A DNA stretch of 22,230 nucleotides from JAJFUG01 sp964386505 (GTDB lineage Bacteria; Gemmatimonadota; Glassbacteria; GWA2-58-10). The DNA lies in contig CAYLSM010000057.1 of NCBI GenBank assembly GCA_964386505.1, forward strand, positions 1 to 22,230, read 5' to 3'. The position numbers and the translations under genes were made by a program. Shown one piece after another: positions 1 through 7,480 of the stretch (position 1 is the stretch's first letter; each line of letters opens with the position of its first letter). The notes under the pieces were generated by a model. That model saw only the letters and a list, made by a program, of their open reading frames with translations, did no database searches and was not told where the DNA came from.

Positions 1-1056
1 TCCCAGGCGGGCATAGAGCAGCGAATCCGGAGTCTGGGCGTTCACATAGCCCCAGGGGTTGATCAGCACCGAGCTGTAGGAGTGGAAATTCACGGCGCAG
101 GAGAAGCCGCGCGCATTGACAAAGTCTCTGAAAGCCTGGGTCTCCGGCTCGCTGAAAGGCTCCGGGCCGCGATAACTCTCGGAGGACCAGTAGGGGCTGG
201 AACCCTGGTTATCATAACCCCAGCCCAGGCTGAAATTGCGGTTCAGGTCCACTCCATCGTAATACCCGACCGCCCCGTCACTGTCGTTGTCGCGCAAGTT
301 CTTGCGCCACAGACCGAAACTGCGGCCATCGGAGTTTTTGTAGGAATTCCAGTTAAGCTCATAGCCGTCCGGGTTGACCAGCGGGATAAAATACAGCTCT
401 CGGCTGTCCACCAGGGCGGCGACCGAATCCACCCGCCCGTAATTTTCCACCAGCCAGCCCAGGTAATACAGAAGGCACATCCCGGTCACGCCCTCGCGGG
501 CGTGGATCAGAGAATTGTACAGCACGCGCGGCTTGTCCGGGTCCTCCTGAGCGGCGTTTTCCGAGACCCGTACGGCCCAGAGCGGACGGTTCTGGTGGGT
601 CCGGCCGATCTCGAAACGGGGCGAGATGATGCCGTGCGTGTCGATACGGACCAGCGAATCGACAAATGCGGCGACCTCCTCCGGACTGAAATAGCCGCCC
701 ATGGAGCCCTTGGCGAACCCTATGGCACCGGCCAGGTGCGGCTGTGCGCCCTCCTGACGGCGGCGGGCCAGGTAGAGACCATAATCCTCTATCTCGACCC
801 GGACCGCAAAACCATTCTCCGCCAACCAGGCGCGCTCGATCGGGTTGGCCAGCACCCGGGCTTCCCCGGCCTCCACTTTCAGCACTTCCAGCCCGGCCGC
901 GCGCAATGAGGCCAGCGCGGCTCTGTCCGCTGGCGAGACACTCAGCAGGCTCCAGTGCAGGTCCCCCTGCACCGCATCCAGCCGGCATACGGATAGAAAA
1001 AGAAAAAGGGCCGCAAGCAGCCCTTCGAGTGTTTGTCTGTGAACATTCGGTCTCAC
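1..1056 (-). CDS. Secreted M14 zinc carboxypeptidase, C-terminus cut by window edge
   Basis: Reading the minus strand from GTG at 1056 gives 352 open codons that run off the left edge. A hydrophobic segment at about residues 13-23 (LLAALFLFLSV) looks like a signal peptide. The M14 (carboxypeptidase A/T) signatures are in order: HAREG (zinc ligands H185 and E188), VNPDGYE, RKN, GVDLNRNF and NFHSYSSVLINPWG (third zinc ligand H325). The 140-residue spacing between the two histidines fits the family. The catalytic Glu should lie beyond the edge. About 110 residues before the catalytic domain look like a propeptide or accessory region. The GTG start overlaps the stop of the upstream SPOR lipoprotein gene (GTGA), which suggests translational coupling. 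Predicted role: extracytoplasmic removal of C-terminal residues from peptides. Family assignment is very secure; the substrate is unknown. Confidence 0.93.
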   Translation of the reverse strand, partial: MRPNVHRQTLEGLLAALFLFLSVCRLDAVQGDLHWSLLSVSPADRAALASLRAAGLEVLKVEAGEARVLANPIERAWLAENGFAVRVEIEDYGLYLARRRQEGAQPHLAGAIGFAKGSMGGYFSPEEVAAFVDSLVRIDTHGIISPRFEIGRTHQNRPLWAVRVSENAAQEDPDKPRVLYNSLIHAREGVTGMCLLYYLGWLVENYGRVDSVAALVDSRELYFIPLVNPDGYELNWNSYKNSDGRSFGLWRKNLRDNDSDGAVGYYDGVDLNRNFSLGWGYDNQGSSPYWSSESYRGPEPFSEPETQAFRDFVNARGFSCAVNFHSYSSVLINPWGYVNAQTPDSLLYARLG

Positions 1057-1619
1057 CGGCTTATCCCCGCGCTGACCACCCAGGCATCCTGGTAGCCCAG
1101 TCTCTGGAGTGTGTTTTTAAGGGACTCGGCCTCCTGGCGGGTCACGCAGTCGCCAGCGTGCACTTTCCACATCGGGGCGTAATAGCGCACGTAGACCGGA
1201 CAGCTTGAGCCGGCCCGGCTGCGCACTTTCGCGGCCAGGTCCTCGGCGCTCTCCTGGTCGTTGTACGCCCCAACCTGCACGCGCCAGCCCATGGTGACCC
1301 CGGGAGTCGGTGCTACCTGGGACTGACCGTCCCCTTCCATCGCAGCCGCGGGGGACGGTTGTGCCCCGGACTCCGGCGTGGCCGGTCGCTGGCCTTTCAC
1401 GACCATGGAATCCTCGAATGGCTCGTAGATACCGGCCTTGACCGCCTCCTCATTGGACTTGAACACCTGCTCATCCCGCGCGCGGCTGTCCGCTGCGGTC
1501 GGGGCGGGACGCACGGCCCGCTGACGGCTGCAGGCTGCGCTGGATACCAGCAGCGCCAGAACCAGCACTGCCGCAGTCCGGCCAGTGCGACATTTTTTGG
1601 CGCTTACCCGGTGAAACAT
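1053..1619 (-). CDS. SPOR-domain lipoprotein
   Basis: 188 residues from ATG at 1619, preceded by GAGGG four bases upstream; a start at 1715 is possible but has no such site and would bury the signal peptide. The N-terminus is basic, then VLVLALLVSSAAC, a lipoprotein-type signal with Cys as the probable lipidated residue (the lipobox is imperfect, Ser at -3). A Pro/Ala/Gln-rich linker follows. The last ~75 residues form a SPOR domain (GWRVQVGAYNDQESAEDLA through a WKVHAGDC strand to GYQDAWVV). SPOR domains bind denuded septal glycan in peptidoglycan, so the protein is probably anchored in the outer membrane and reaches the wall. Its stop overlaps the GTG of the M14 carboxypeptidase gene, so both are likely made from one mRNA. 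Whether the peptidase acts on wall peptides is inference only. Confidence 0.9.
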   Translation of the reverse strand: MFHRVSAKKCRTGRTAAVLVLALLVSSAACSRQRAVRPAPTAADSRARDEQVFKSNEEAVKAGIYEPFEDSMVVKGQRPATPESGAQPSPAAAMEGDGQSQVAPTPGVTMGWRVQVGAYNDQESAEDLAAKVRSRAGSSCPVYVRYYAPMWKVHAGDCVTRQEAESLKNTLQRLGYQDAWVVSAGISR

Positions 1620-1688
1620 TTCGCCCTCGAAGTGAAAATAGCGACGGTTACGGGATGCATTGTTCAAGTCCAAGGTCGGCTGATCGAT

Positions 1689-1715
1689 ATTATAACCATG
1701 AACGATGGCTGTCAA
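1689..1715 (-). promoter_or_regulatory. Sigma-70-type promoter for the SPOR/M14 operon
   Basis: On the minus strand TTGACA (1715-1710) and TATAAT (1694-1689) are both perfect consensus hexamers, separated by 15 bp, which is shorter than the optimal 17. Transcription would start near 1682, giving a leader of about 60 bases to the ATG at 1619. No mapping data; the short spacer is the main doubt. Confidence 0.55.
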
Positions 1716-1985
1716 GCCGCAGAGCGGTCCCCGGAGTTGGGGCGACTAACGGCGGCTCCGAAAGCGGTATAATTACCTGACTCTGGTTATTCAGGCTTTT
1801 CAGATGGGCGATTCGATACACAATGTGCGATTTCGGGTAAGAATACTTGACTACGCGCATGCAGGCAAAACGCAATCTCCATATTTTTAATGCGGTTAAG
1901 CATCTCATGCGATTTGGAACACAATATGCTTTTACATTTTTGGCGGTTTTTTATTAGTACATTTATTTTTTTTGATTCCCGATCA

Positions 1986-2013
1986 CGGCACCGGGAACGA
2001 CAGTCCGGTGCCG
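1986..2013 (+). promoter_or_regulatory. Leader hairpin upstream of HD-GYP gene
   Basis: CGGCACCGG (1986-1994) and CCGGTGCCG (2005-2013) form a perfect 9-bp GC-rich stem around a 10-nt spacer. It follows a T-rich tract and ends 84 bases before the ATG at 2098. It could be an mRNA leader structure or an operator. A terminator is unlikely because no T-run follows on the plus strand; on the minus strand the A/T tract lies downstream of the stem, so a minus-strand terminator cannot be excluded. It does not resemble a c-di-GMP riboswitch core. Confidence 0.45.
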
Positions 2014-2097
2014 ACAGTGACATGTCCGGCCGGGCGATGTATTGAGCTGAGGTTGTGCCGAATAGAGAGGATTCACGGGAACAGGAGCAATCAGAAA

Positions 2098-4254
2098 ATG
2101 TTGCTGATCGGACTTGTTAACAGCCAGGATGAAGCGTGGCTTCAGACCAACCTGCCCAGCCAGAGCGGTCTGCGGCTTTTCTCGCAGGTAAAAGCCTTTA
2201 CCTACGCTTTTTATTCCCTTATCCGCTCCGAGGGCCATCAGCCGGTCCTGCTCTGTTCCGGCTCCCTGTTTCTCGAACTGCTTGAAAGCCTCCCCACACG
2301 AGGCCTGCGGCGGGATGTCCTTCTGGGCCGCGTGGTAGTCATGATTTCCGGCCCGGCCAGCCCGGGCCTGGAGCGCGAGATCGCCGCGAACCGTCTGGTG
2401 TACGGGCGGCTGGAAAGCCCCTACGACCCGGAGAAGCTTGAATCCCTTCTGTCCACGCTGGACAGTGATTCACTGGCCAAAGCCGACGCCGAACAATCCA
2501 ACGCGGCGGGCGAGGCCGCTGGTCAGGCCGAACTGCAGCGGACACTCAAAGACATCCGCCGACTCCAGGACAAATCCGGTGACAGCCGGGACCTTTACCG
2601 CTGCCTGGCCAAACACGTGCGCGCTCTCTGTCATGCCGAAACCGGTCTGGTGGTGGCCCCGGCCCTGGGTGGCCTTCTCCTCTCCGTAGAGGGGCAGAAA
2701 GACAACCTCGTTCCCGTCTCCAAAGGATTGATCGAAAACAGCACCCTGCCTTTCAATCATATCCTGGCCAACCGTTCTGCGTTTTTGCAGGAACCCTATC
2801 GACTGGCCCAGCTTTCGGAATTCATCCCCGCAGCGCCTCAACTGAAAGCCATGGCGGCAGTACCGCTGCTCGAAAAGGGCCGGGCCGTAGCCGTGCTGGC
2901 TGTGGCCAACAGCCTTAACGGCGGGCTGGGCCAAGCGGCTGCGGAAAGCCTCAGCCTCCTGGCTGACATCGGGAACCTCGCCCTGGACAGCCTCCTGTCC
3001 CGGCAGCAGCTTGACAGTGCCAAGATGGACCTGAGCCAGGCCTATGAGGACCTGAACCTCACCTACCAGGACCTGCAGAACCACGTGGTCATCGTGGACC
3101 AGTTGCAGAGCCTGGGCCGGCGAATCCATGCCGCGATCGACATACGCGTGATCCTGCGCGAGCTGGTCGAGGGAGCGCACCACCTGCTGGGCTGCGAGTT
3201 CTGCCTGATAGCTTTCCGGGAAAACCCCGAACAGCACTACAATTTCTACACCAACAACGAAATCTGTCAGTTCTTCCTTGAAATGGACGGGGGCTGCCCG
3301 ATCAGCAGCCTGCCTTTCTTCAAGGACCCGTCGGCCCTGGGGGACTCCTACCTGGACAACTCCCCACCGGATGAGCTGGTCCGCCCCATGCGTCCGTACC
3401 ACGTGGAGATGTCCAACATCGTGGCCGTGCCGCTGACCCAGGACAACCAGGTGCTGGGGTTCCTGGCCGGTTTCAACAAGCGGGACGGGGGATTCAGCTC
3501 CACCGACCGGTTCCTGATCCGCGCCCTGGCCGGCACCGCGATCACCGCGATCATGAACTCATCGCTGGTGCGCAGTTTCAAGGGCCTCTACCATCACAGC
3601 GTTAAATCCCTGGCCAACGCGATTGAAGCGCGCGACATCTACACCGCCGGCCACACGGACCGGGTTTCGGCGTACGTGCAGGAACTGGCCCACCAGATGG
3701 GCTGGGACAGCCAGGCCCTCGAACAGGCCTACATCGGAACGCTGCTGCACGACATCGGCAAGATCGGCATCCCGGACGCGATCCTGAGCAAACCAGACCG
3801 TCTGACGGATGAGGAATTCGACAAGATGCGCCAGCACGTGATGATCGGGGTGAGGATAGTGAAGGATATACCGCAGTTGGGACCGGTGGGTGATTTCATC
3901 CGGCACCATCATGAGCGGTTTGACGGACGCGGGTATCCGGACAAGCTGGCCGGAGAGGAAATTCCCCTGGCCGGCCGCCTGGTGGCGGTGGCGGACAGTT
4001 TTGACGCCATGACCAGCGACCGGCCCTACCGCAAGGGAATGAGCCTGGAGCAGGCGATCCAGGAACTCAAGCGCAACAGCGGAACACAGTTCGACCCGCG
4101 GGTAGTGGAAATGTTCCTCTACCTGCTCGAAAGCGGGGCCCTGGACAAGCATTATCACAGCGCCAGAGGGGCCCTGGAACCAATCCTGCAGCCCGAGGGC
4201 AACCTGATCCTGGTCAGCAAGCCAGTCCAGCAGCCCGGTCCAGGAGCCGAATAA
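2098..4254 (+). CDS. Receiver-like/GAF/GAF/HD-GYP c-di-GMP phosphodiesterase
   Basis: 718 residues from ATG at 2098, with AGGAG ten bases upstream; the frame is open back to 1972 but without a ribosome site. Residues ~1-125 resemble a response-regulator receiver, with a late SGPAS...ESPYDPEKL pattern, but no clear phospho-acceptor Asp. Two GAF-like domains follow (~162-303 and ~336-490), joined by a coiled-coil-like linker. The HD-GYP domain (~492-685) is complete: HTDRVSAY, LLHDIGKIGIPD (H551, D552), HHHERFDGRGYP (H603-E606, GYP 612-614) and ADSFDAMTSDRPYR. All expected metal ligands are present, so it should hydrolyse c-di-GMP to pGpG or GMP. There is no membrane segment; it should be a cytosolic sensor with GAF domains as input. 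It appears to be a single-gene unit, convergent with the nitrilase gene. Confidence 0.94.
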   Translation: MLLIGLVNSQDEAWLQTNLPSQSGLRLFSQVKAFTYAFYSLIRSEGHQPVLLCSGSLFLELLESLPTRGLRRDVLLGRVVVMISGPASPGLEREIAANRLVYGRLESPYDPEKLESLLSTLDSDSLAKADAEQSNAAGEAAGQAELQRTLKDIRRLQDKSGDSRDLYRCLAKHVRALCHAETGLVVAPALGGLLLSVEGQKDNLVPVSKGLIENSTLPFNHILANRSAFLQEPYRLAQLSEFIPAAPQLKAMAAVPLLEKGRAVAVLAVANSLNGGLGQAAAESLSLLADIGNLALDSLLSRQQLDSAKMDLSQAYEDLNLTYQDLQNHVVIVDQLQSLGRRIHAAIDIRVILRELVEGAHHLLGCEFCLIAFRENPEQHYNFYTNNEICQFFLEMDGGCPISSLPFFKDPSALGDSYLDNSPPDELVRPMRPYHVEMSNIVAVPLTQDNQVLGFLAGFNKRDGGFSSTDRFLIRALAGTAITAIMNSSLVRSFKGLYHHSVKSLANAIEARDIYTAGHTDRVSAYVQELAHQMGWDSQALEQAYIGTLLHDIGKIGIPDAILSKPDRLTDEEFDKMRQHVMIGVRIVKDIPQLGPVGDFIRHHHERFDGRGYPDKLAGEEIPLAGRLVAVADSFDAMTSDRPYRKGMSLEQAIQELKRNSGTQFDPRVVEMFLYLLESGALDKHYHSARGALEPILQPEGNLILVSKPVQQPGPGAE

Positions 4255-4301
4255 GTCCCCCCGGCGCTCCTGCTTCCATATCTCCGTTCAACCGCAACGG
4301 C

Positions 4302-5174
4302 TCAGTCCGCTTCCGGCGACCGCCCGGCCCGCTCCAGGATCGCCTTTTTCATGCTATCCCAGTGGGGGCGCAGGAATTCGGGATACTGTGCCGACTGCCG
4401 GGCGTAGAAACCGCTGGCCTTGTCCAGGTCGAGCACGGCCGTGAGAAGGCACTCCTCGTAGTAACCAGCTTCGGCCAGAGGCAGCCCGGTGGCGTCCCGG
4501 ATGAACGACTGTCCGCTGGAGCTTTCGGCCCCGTCCGGCGACTGACCGATCGTGTTGGCCGCCAGGTGGTGGATATAGGCCTTGGGCCCGGCCGCCTGCT
4601 GCGCCCGACCGGAGACCCGTTTCCAGGTCACCGCCTCCAGACTCTCGCTGGAGCAGGAGGGCTGGAAAAATATCCGCGCCCCCAGCATGGCCGGGATCTG
4701 GAACAGCTCGGGGTGACGGCCGTCGCGGCAGATCGAGAGCGCGCAGTCCACCCCGTCGATCTGGAAATAGGCCACCTTGTCACCCGGGATGCAGTAGCGG
4801 CGCTCATCCTCACCGGCCAACTGGACCTTGGCGTACTCGTAGGTGACGCTGCCCGCCGGGTCGATCACGTGGGCCAGGTTCAGGAACTTGCCTTTCCAGG
4901 CGCGGATGCTGCCCACAATGGCCCAGACCCCGTGCTCAGCCGCGGCGCGGGCCGCCTCCGCCAGCGCATCGAGCGCAGTCTGGCGGGAAAGCTTCACCGC
5001 GTAGGGGAAATAGTAGCCGGTCAGGCTGGCCTCCGGAAACAGCACCACCCGGCTGCCCTCGGCCGCCGCCTGTGCGATGAACTTGCGGGTCAGCTCCAGG
5101 TTACGCTCCAGGGGACGGGCCCAGTGCATCTGCACGCACGAGACCTGCAACGGTCCGAGTTTCTTCTCAGTCAT
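4302..5174 (-). CDS. Carbon-nitrogen hydrolase (nitrilase superfamily)
   Basis: 290 residues from ATG at 5174, preceded by GGAGAGGA five to six bases upstream; an earlier in-frame start at 5222 lacks such a site. The catalytic Glu-Lys-Cys triad is visible: E48 in LFPEASLTGY, K116 in YEYAKVQLAGEDE and C149 in ALSICRDGRHPE. Length fits a single-domain amidase, carbamoylase or omega-amidase type enzyme, cytosolic, without signal peptide. It lies 60 bp downstream of the URO-D/MtaA-like gene on the same strand, so the two are probably co-transcribed. The substrate cannot be read from the sequence; an aliphatic amide or N-carbamoyl compound is typical for the family. A link to a one-carbon or methyl-transfer pathway is inference from the neighbour only. 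Confidence 0.9.
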   Translation of the reverse strand: MTEKKLGPLQVSCVQMHWARPLERNLELTRKFIAQAAAEGSRVVLFPEASLTGYYFPYAVKLSRQTALDALAEAARAAAEHGVWAIVGSIRAWKGKFLNLAHVIDPAGSVTYEYAKVQLAGEDERRYCIPGDKVAYFQIDGVDCALSICRDGRHPELFQIPAMLGARIFFQPSCSSESLEAVTWKRVSGRAQQAAGPKAYIHHLAANTIGQSPDGAESSSGQSFIRDATGLPLAEAGYYEECLLTAVLDLDKASGFYARQSAQYPEFLRPHWDSMKKAILERAGRSPEAD

Positions 5175-5212
5175 GTATCCTCTCCAGCGGTGGTCAGGCG
5201 GTTCCAAGGGAC

Positions 5213-5236
5213 AAGACGGCAAAGGGCCGTCGTCTT
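5213..5236 (-). other. Intercistronic hairpin in URO-D/nitrilase operon
   Basis: GACGGC (5215-5220) pairs with GCCGTC (5226-5231) around a 5-nt loop, and flanking AAGAC/GTCTT can extend the stem with a bulge. It sits at the stop codon of the upstream gene (5237-5235) and has no T-run, so it looks more like an mRNA stability or processing element than a terminator. Low certainty. Confidence 0.35.
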
Positions 5237-6356
5237 AGAGTGTTCCGTACTTGAGCCAGGCGTCGCGGTATCTTTTCAGTGTATCCCATTTCGTGGCGAT
5301 CGAGGTGTTGCAGCTCATCGAGAAAATGAAACGGTCGAACGGCCGCCTCCGCTCGAAAAGGCCGCGCACGTGGCTGTCGGCCTGGGCCTGAGTCACTTCG
5401 CCTTCGAGCTGCGTGGCCGAAAGCCCGCCCTCCACTATGAATTTCCGGCCGGCCGCCTTGGCCTCCCACAGTTCGATATCGCCCAACGGCGGGAACGCGA
5501 TCCCCTCCAGCCCGTCCAGCCCGCTGCCCACCACATGCTCGATAATCTGGCGTTGACGGCCGCAGGCATGGCTGAACAGCCAGGCCCCGTGCGCATGGCA
5601 AAGCTCGGCCGCGCGTCGGAAAAACGGCGCGCAGTAGCGTTCGAAATGCTCCGGCGGGTAGAAAAAGCTGTCCAGGTTGTCCATGCACATCACCACGCGC
5701 ACCCCGGCCGCGAGCATCTTGCCGATCAGGACCAGGGCCTTTTCAGCGTAGATGTCCATCAGCTCCTGCATCTGCTTCTCTTGGTCGAACAGCAGGAAAA
5801 TCGCGTTGTCCTGGCGCGCCAGGATATGGAGCTGCTTTAGCGGGTTGGTGATCTCGCCCGCGATCGCCAGGCCGTCCTCGCCCACCCTTGCCTCCAGTTC
5901 GCGGAACGAGCCGGGGTCGAACACCAGCTCACGCGACTCGAACCAGGCTTTCCAGGCCGGGTATTCACGGTCGAAATCCTTGAACAGGTGCTCTTTCTGC
6001 ACCAGGGTCACTCCCTCGCGGTCGAACCAGAGCACCTCGGACAGGTCACCCGCGCTGGTGTGGTAGACCTTGCGGGTCAGGTCGCCCTCGACCGTGACCT
6101 CCACCTCCATACCGGGGAACCGCTCGTGCACGAACCCGCCGAAAAGGCGCTCCGTGATATCGGTCAGCAGGTTGCGGCTGAATATGTCCACTCCCAGCAC
6201 GCGCATCACCTCGAGCTGGCTCGTGCATCCCGAAAGCTCGGCAGGCAGGCCGTGCCTCTTATGGTACTCGAACCACTGCCAGATGTTGGGGGCGAATACC
6301 ACCCGGTCTGGAGTATCCCCGGCCAGGACCCGCAGAATCCTCTCTTTTGCAGTCAT
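5235..6356 (-). CDS. URO-D/MtaA-like family protein, probable methyltransferase-type fold
   Basis: 373 residues from ATG at 6356, with AGGA six bases upstream; a TTG two codons earlier (6362) lies too close to that site. The opening MTAKERILRVLAGDTPDRV is typical of the uroporphyrinogen decarboxylase superfamily (PF01208). The RQAGRY arginine motif of true UroD is absent, arguing against haem synthesis. Instead there is H263-A-C265 in FSHACGRQ and a late C349 in SMSCNTS, matching the His-x-Cys...Cys zinc site of MtaA/CmuA-type corrinoid:thiol methyltransferases. Predicted: a cytosolic zinc-dependent methyl transfer or related C1 reaction, substrate unknown. No corrinoid protein gene is in the window. 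It leads a two-gene unit with the nitrilase, behind a palindrome at 6371-6410. Superfamily assignment is strong; biochemical function is open. Confidence 0.85.
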   Translation of the reverse strand: MTAKERILRVLAGDTPDRVVFAPNIWQWFEYHKRHGLPAELSGCTSQLEVMRVLGVDIFSRNLLTDITERLFGGFVHERFPGMEVEVTVEGDLTRKVYHTSAGDLSEVLWFDREGVTLVQKEHLFKDFDREYPAWKAWFESRELVFDPGSFRELEARVGEDGLAIAGEITNPLKQLHILARQDNAIFLLFDQEKQMQELMDIYAEKALVLIGKMLAAGVRVVMCMDNLDSFFYPPEHFERYCAPFFRRAAELCHAHGAWLFSHACGRQRQIIEHVVGSGLDGLEGIAFPPLGDIELWEAKAAGRKFIVEGGLSATQLEGEVTQAQADSHVRGLFERRRPFDRFIFSMSCNTSIATKWDTLKRYRDAWLKYGTL

Positions 6357-6670
6357 CCTCAATCCTTTTAAAAATTGTCAGAACAACCGGTGTGTTGTGA
6401 CAACAATTTTTTGAAAACATCGCTCCGGCACAAGAAAAATCAGCCTGCGCGAGCCGGAACCTGAAGAGTCAAGGGGCTTTGATTCCGGTTTCGCACTTGT
6501 TGATTTTTTCAAGTGGATAATGTAATGTCAGAAAATGGCCGAAAGGTTCAACCCCGGAACCGGAGAGTAAAGTCTGGAGTCGGAACTGCCGGTTACTCAA
6601 AGAAGAGTTCGCAGCGAACAGCCACACAGTGGTCACCGACAATTGCAACCGGTGCAAAGGGAAGGCGTCG
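6357..6670. other. Divergent intergenic region with palindrome
   Basis: 314 bases between the URO-D-like gene (minus) and the CheW-CZB gene (plus). It holds the interrupted palindrome at 6371-6410 and AT-rich sequence around 6470-6530 (a GATAAT hexamer at 6516-6521 without a good -35). I see no gene in it; the short minus-strand frame at 6469-6657 has no supporting site or homology I recognise. Confidence 0.6.
6371..6410. promoter_or_regulatory. 40-nt interrupted palindrome, probable operator
   Basis: Two nested, co-centred arms: AAAATTGT (6371-6378) with ACAATTTT (6403-6410), and ACAAC (6383-6387) with GTTGT (6394-6398). The 4-nt gaps between them (caga/gaca) are mirror images rather than complementary. 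The centre is at 6390.5. It ends 15 bases before the URO-D-like ATG. On the minus strand TTGTCA (6403-6398) and GACAAT (6379-6374), 18 bp apart, could be the -35 and -10, so the palindrome would cover the promoter. The AT-rich stem argues against an ordinary Rho-independent terminator, although T-runs flank both sides. Most likely a binding site for a dimeric regulator. Confidence 0.5.
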
Positions 6671-7480
6671 ATGAGCGTTCAGATCGATGACAAAGTGCCT
6701 TACATTCTGATTTATCTGGATGGGACTGTTTTCGCTTTTCCTGTAAGCAAAGTCCAGTCGATCCTGACCATGCCCCCGGTGACCGTGGTGCCGCAGTTGC
6801 CGGAGCACATGCGCGGCACGATCAATTTCCGGGGCAAGGTGGTGCCCCTTCTCGATCTGCGCTGCCGTCTGGGTCTGCGCTCGCTGCGTACGGAGGCTGA
6901 TGAGCTGATCAAACTGCTCGTCCAGCGGGAACAGGATCATATCAACTGGCTGAAAGAGCTTGAAAGCTCCGTGCAGGAAAAGCGGCCCTTCAAGCTGACC
7001 ACCGACCCGCACAAATGCGCCTTCGGTAAGTGGTACGACAGCTTCCGGACCGAGAACCAGGAAATCGCTTTCCATCTGAAAAAATTCGACGATCCACACA
7101 AGGCCATCCACGCCATAGCCGACAAGGTCAGCCGGCATGTCGGCCTGAGCGATTACGAGGCGGCGGAGGCGCTGATCCGCAAAACAAGGGACACCGAGCT
7201 TGCGCTGATGATACGGCTGTTCGCAAAAGTCCGTCAGACCCTCAAGGAGGATCTGACGGAGATTGTGCTGGTGCTGGACGGTCAGGGCGGACGCCTGTTC
7301 GCGGTGGCCGCGGACCAGGTGATCTCGGTGGAGAACCTGCGCCCCGGCAGTCTGGTGGACCCGCCCGCGGGCATGTTCCCGGGCGACGGCGACCGCGAGG
7401 CGATAGTGTGCGCCATAGCCCGCCGTCAGCAGCCGGATGACCAGGTCATAATCCTCGACCCGGATCAGCTCATCCCCTGA
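6671..7480 (+). CDS. CheW-like protein with inserted CZB zinc-binding domain
   Basis: 269 residues from ATG at 6671, with GGAAGG six bases upstream; a GTG at 6629 has no such site. Residues ~8-70 are the first half of a CheW domain (YILIYLDGTVFAFPVSKVQ, PEHMRGTINFRGKVVPLLDL). Residues ~76-192 are a chemoreceptor zinc-binding (CZB) domain with all four ligands: H90 (HINW), C116 (CAFGKWY), H143 and H147 (HKAIH). The 26/27/4 spacing closely matches DgcZ-type CZB domains (30/27/4, from memory). Residues ~194-268 complete the CheW fold (GGRLFAVAADQVISVENL, IILDP). CheW couples chemoreceptors to CheA. CZB domains bind zinc through 3His/1Cys and respond to zinc or hypochlorous acid. No other che gene is nearby. 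A cytosolic coupling protein with built-in sensing is the likely role. Confidence 0.9.
   Translation: MSVQIDDKVPYILIYLDGTVFAFPVSKVQSILTMPPVTVVPQLPEHMRGTINFRGKVVPLLDLRCRLGLRSLRTEADELIKLLVQREQDHINWLKELESSVQEKRPFKLTTDPHKCAFGKWYDSFRTENQEIAFHLKKFDDPHKAIHAIADKVSRHVGLSDYEAAEALIRKTRDTELALMIRLFAKVRQTLKEDLTEIVLVLDGQGGRLFAVAADQVISVENLRPGSLVDPPAGMFPGDGDREAIVCAIARRQQPDDQVIILDPDQLIP

Larger units (their letters stand above)
1620..2097. other. AT-rich divergent intergenic region
   Basis: 478 bases between the SPOR gene (minus) and the HD-GYP gene (plus). Apart from the promoter near 1700 and the leader hairpin at 1986-2013, it holds AT-rich sequence (1780-1980) with T-runs around 1930-1975. I see no convincing gene: the short open frames here lack ribosome-binding sites and recognisable composition. 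No clear sigma-70 promoter for the HD-GYP gene stands out. Confidence 0.6.

Noticed and set aside
1972..2097. Extended start for the HD-GYP protein
   Set aside because: The frame is open from a TTG at 1972, but there is no ribosome site there, the extra 42 residues look non-native, and the segment contains the leader hairpin; ATG at 2098 has AGGAG.
1820..2097. c-di-GMP riboswitch in the HD-GYP leader
   Set aside because: I looked for GEMM-type core sequences because of the gene's function and did not find them; only a simple hairpin is present.
4362..5840. Plus-strand open frame of 492 codons across the nitrilase and URO-D-like genes
   Set aside because: It covers two recognised genes on the other strand and shows no motif of its own.
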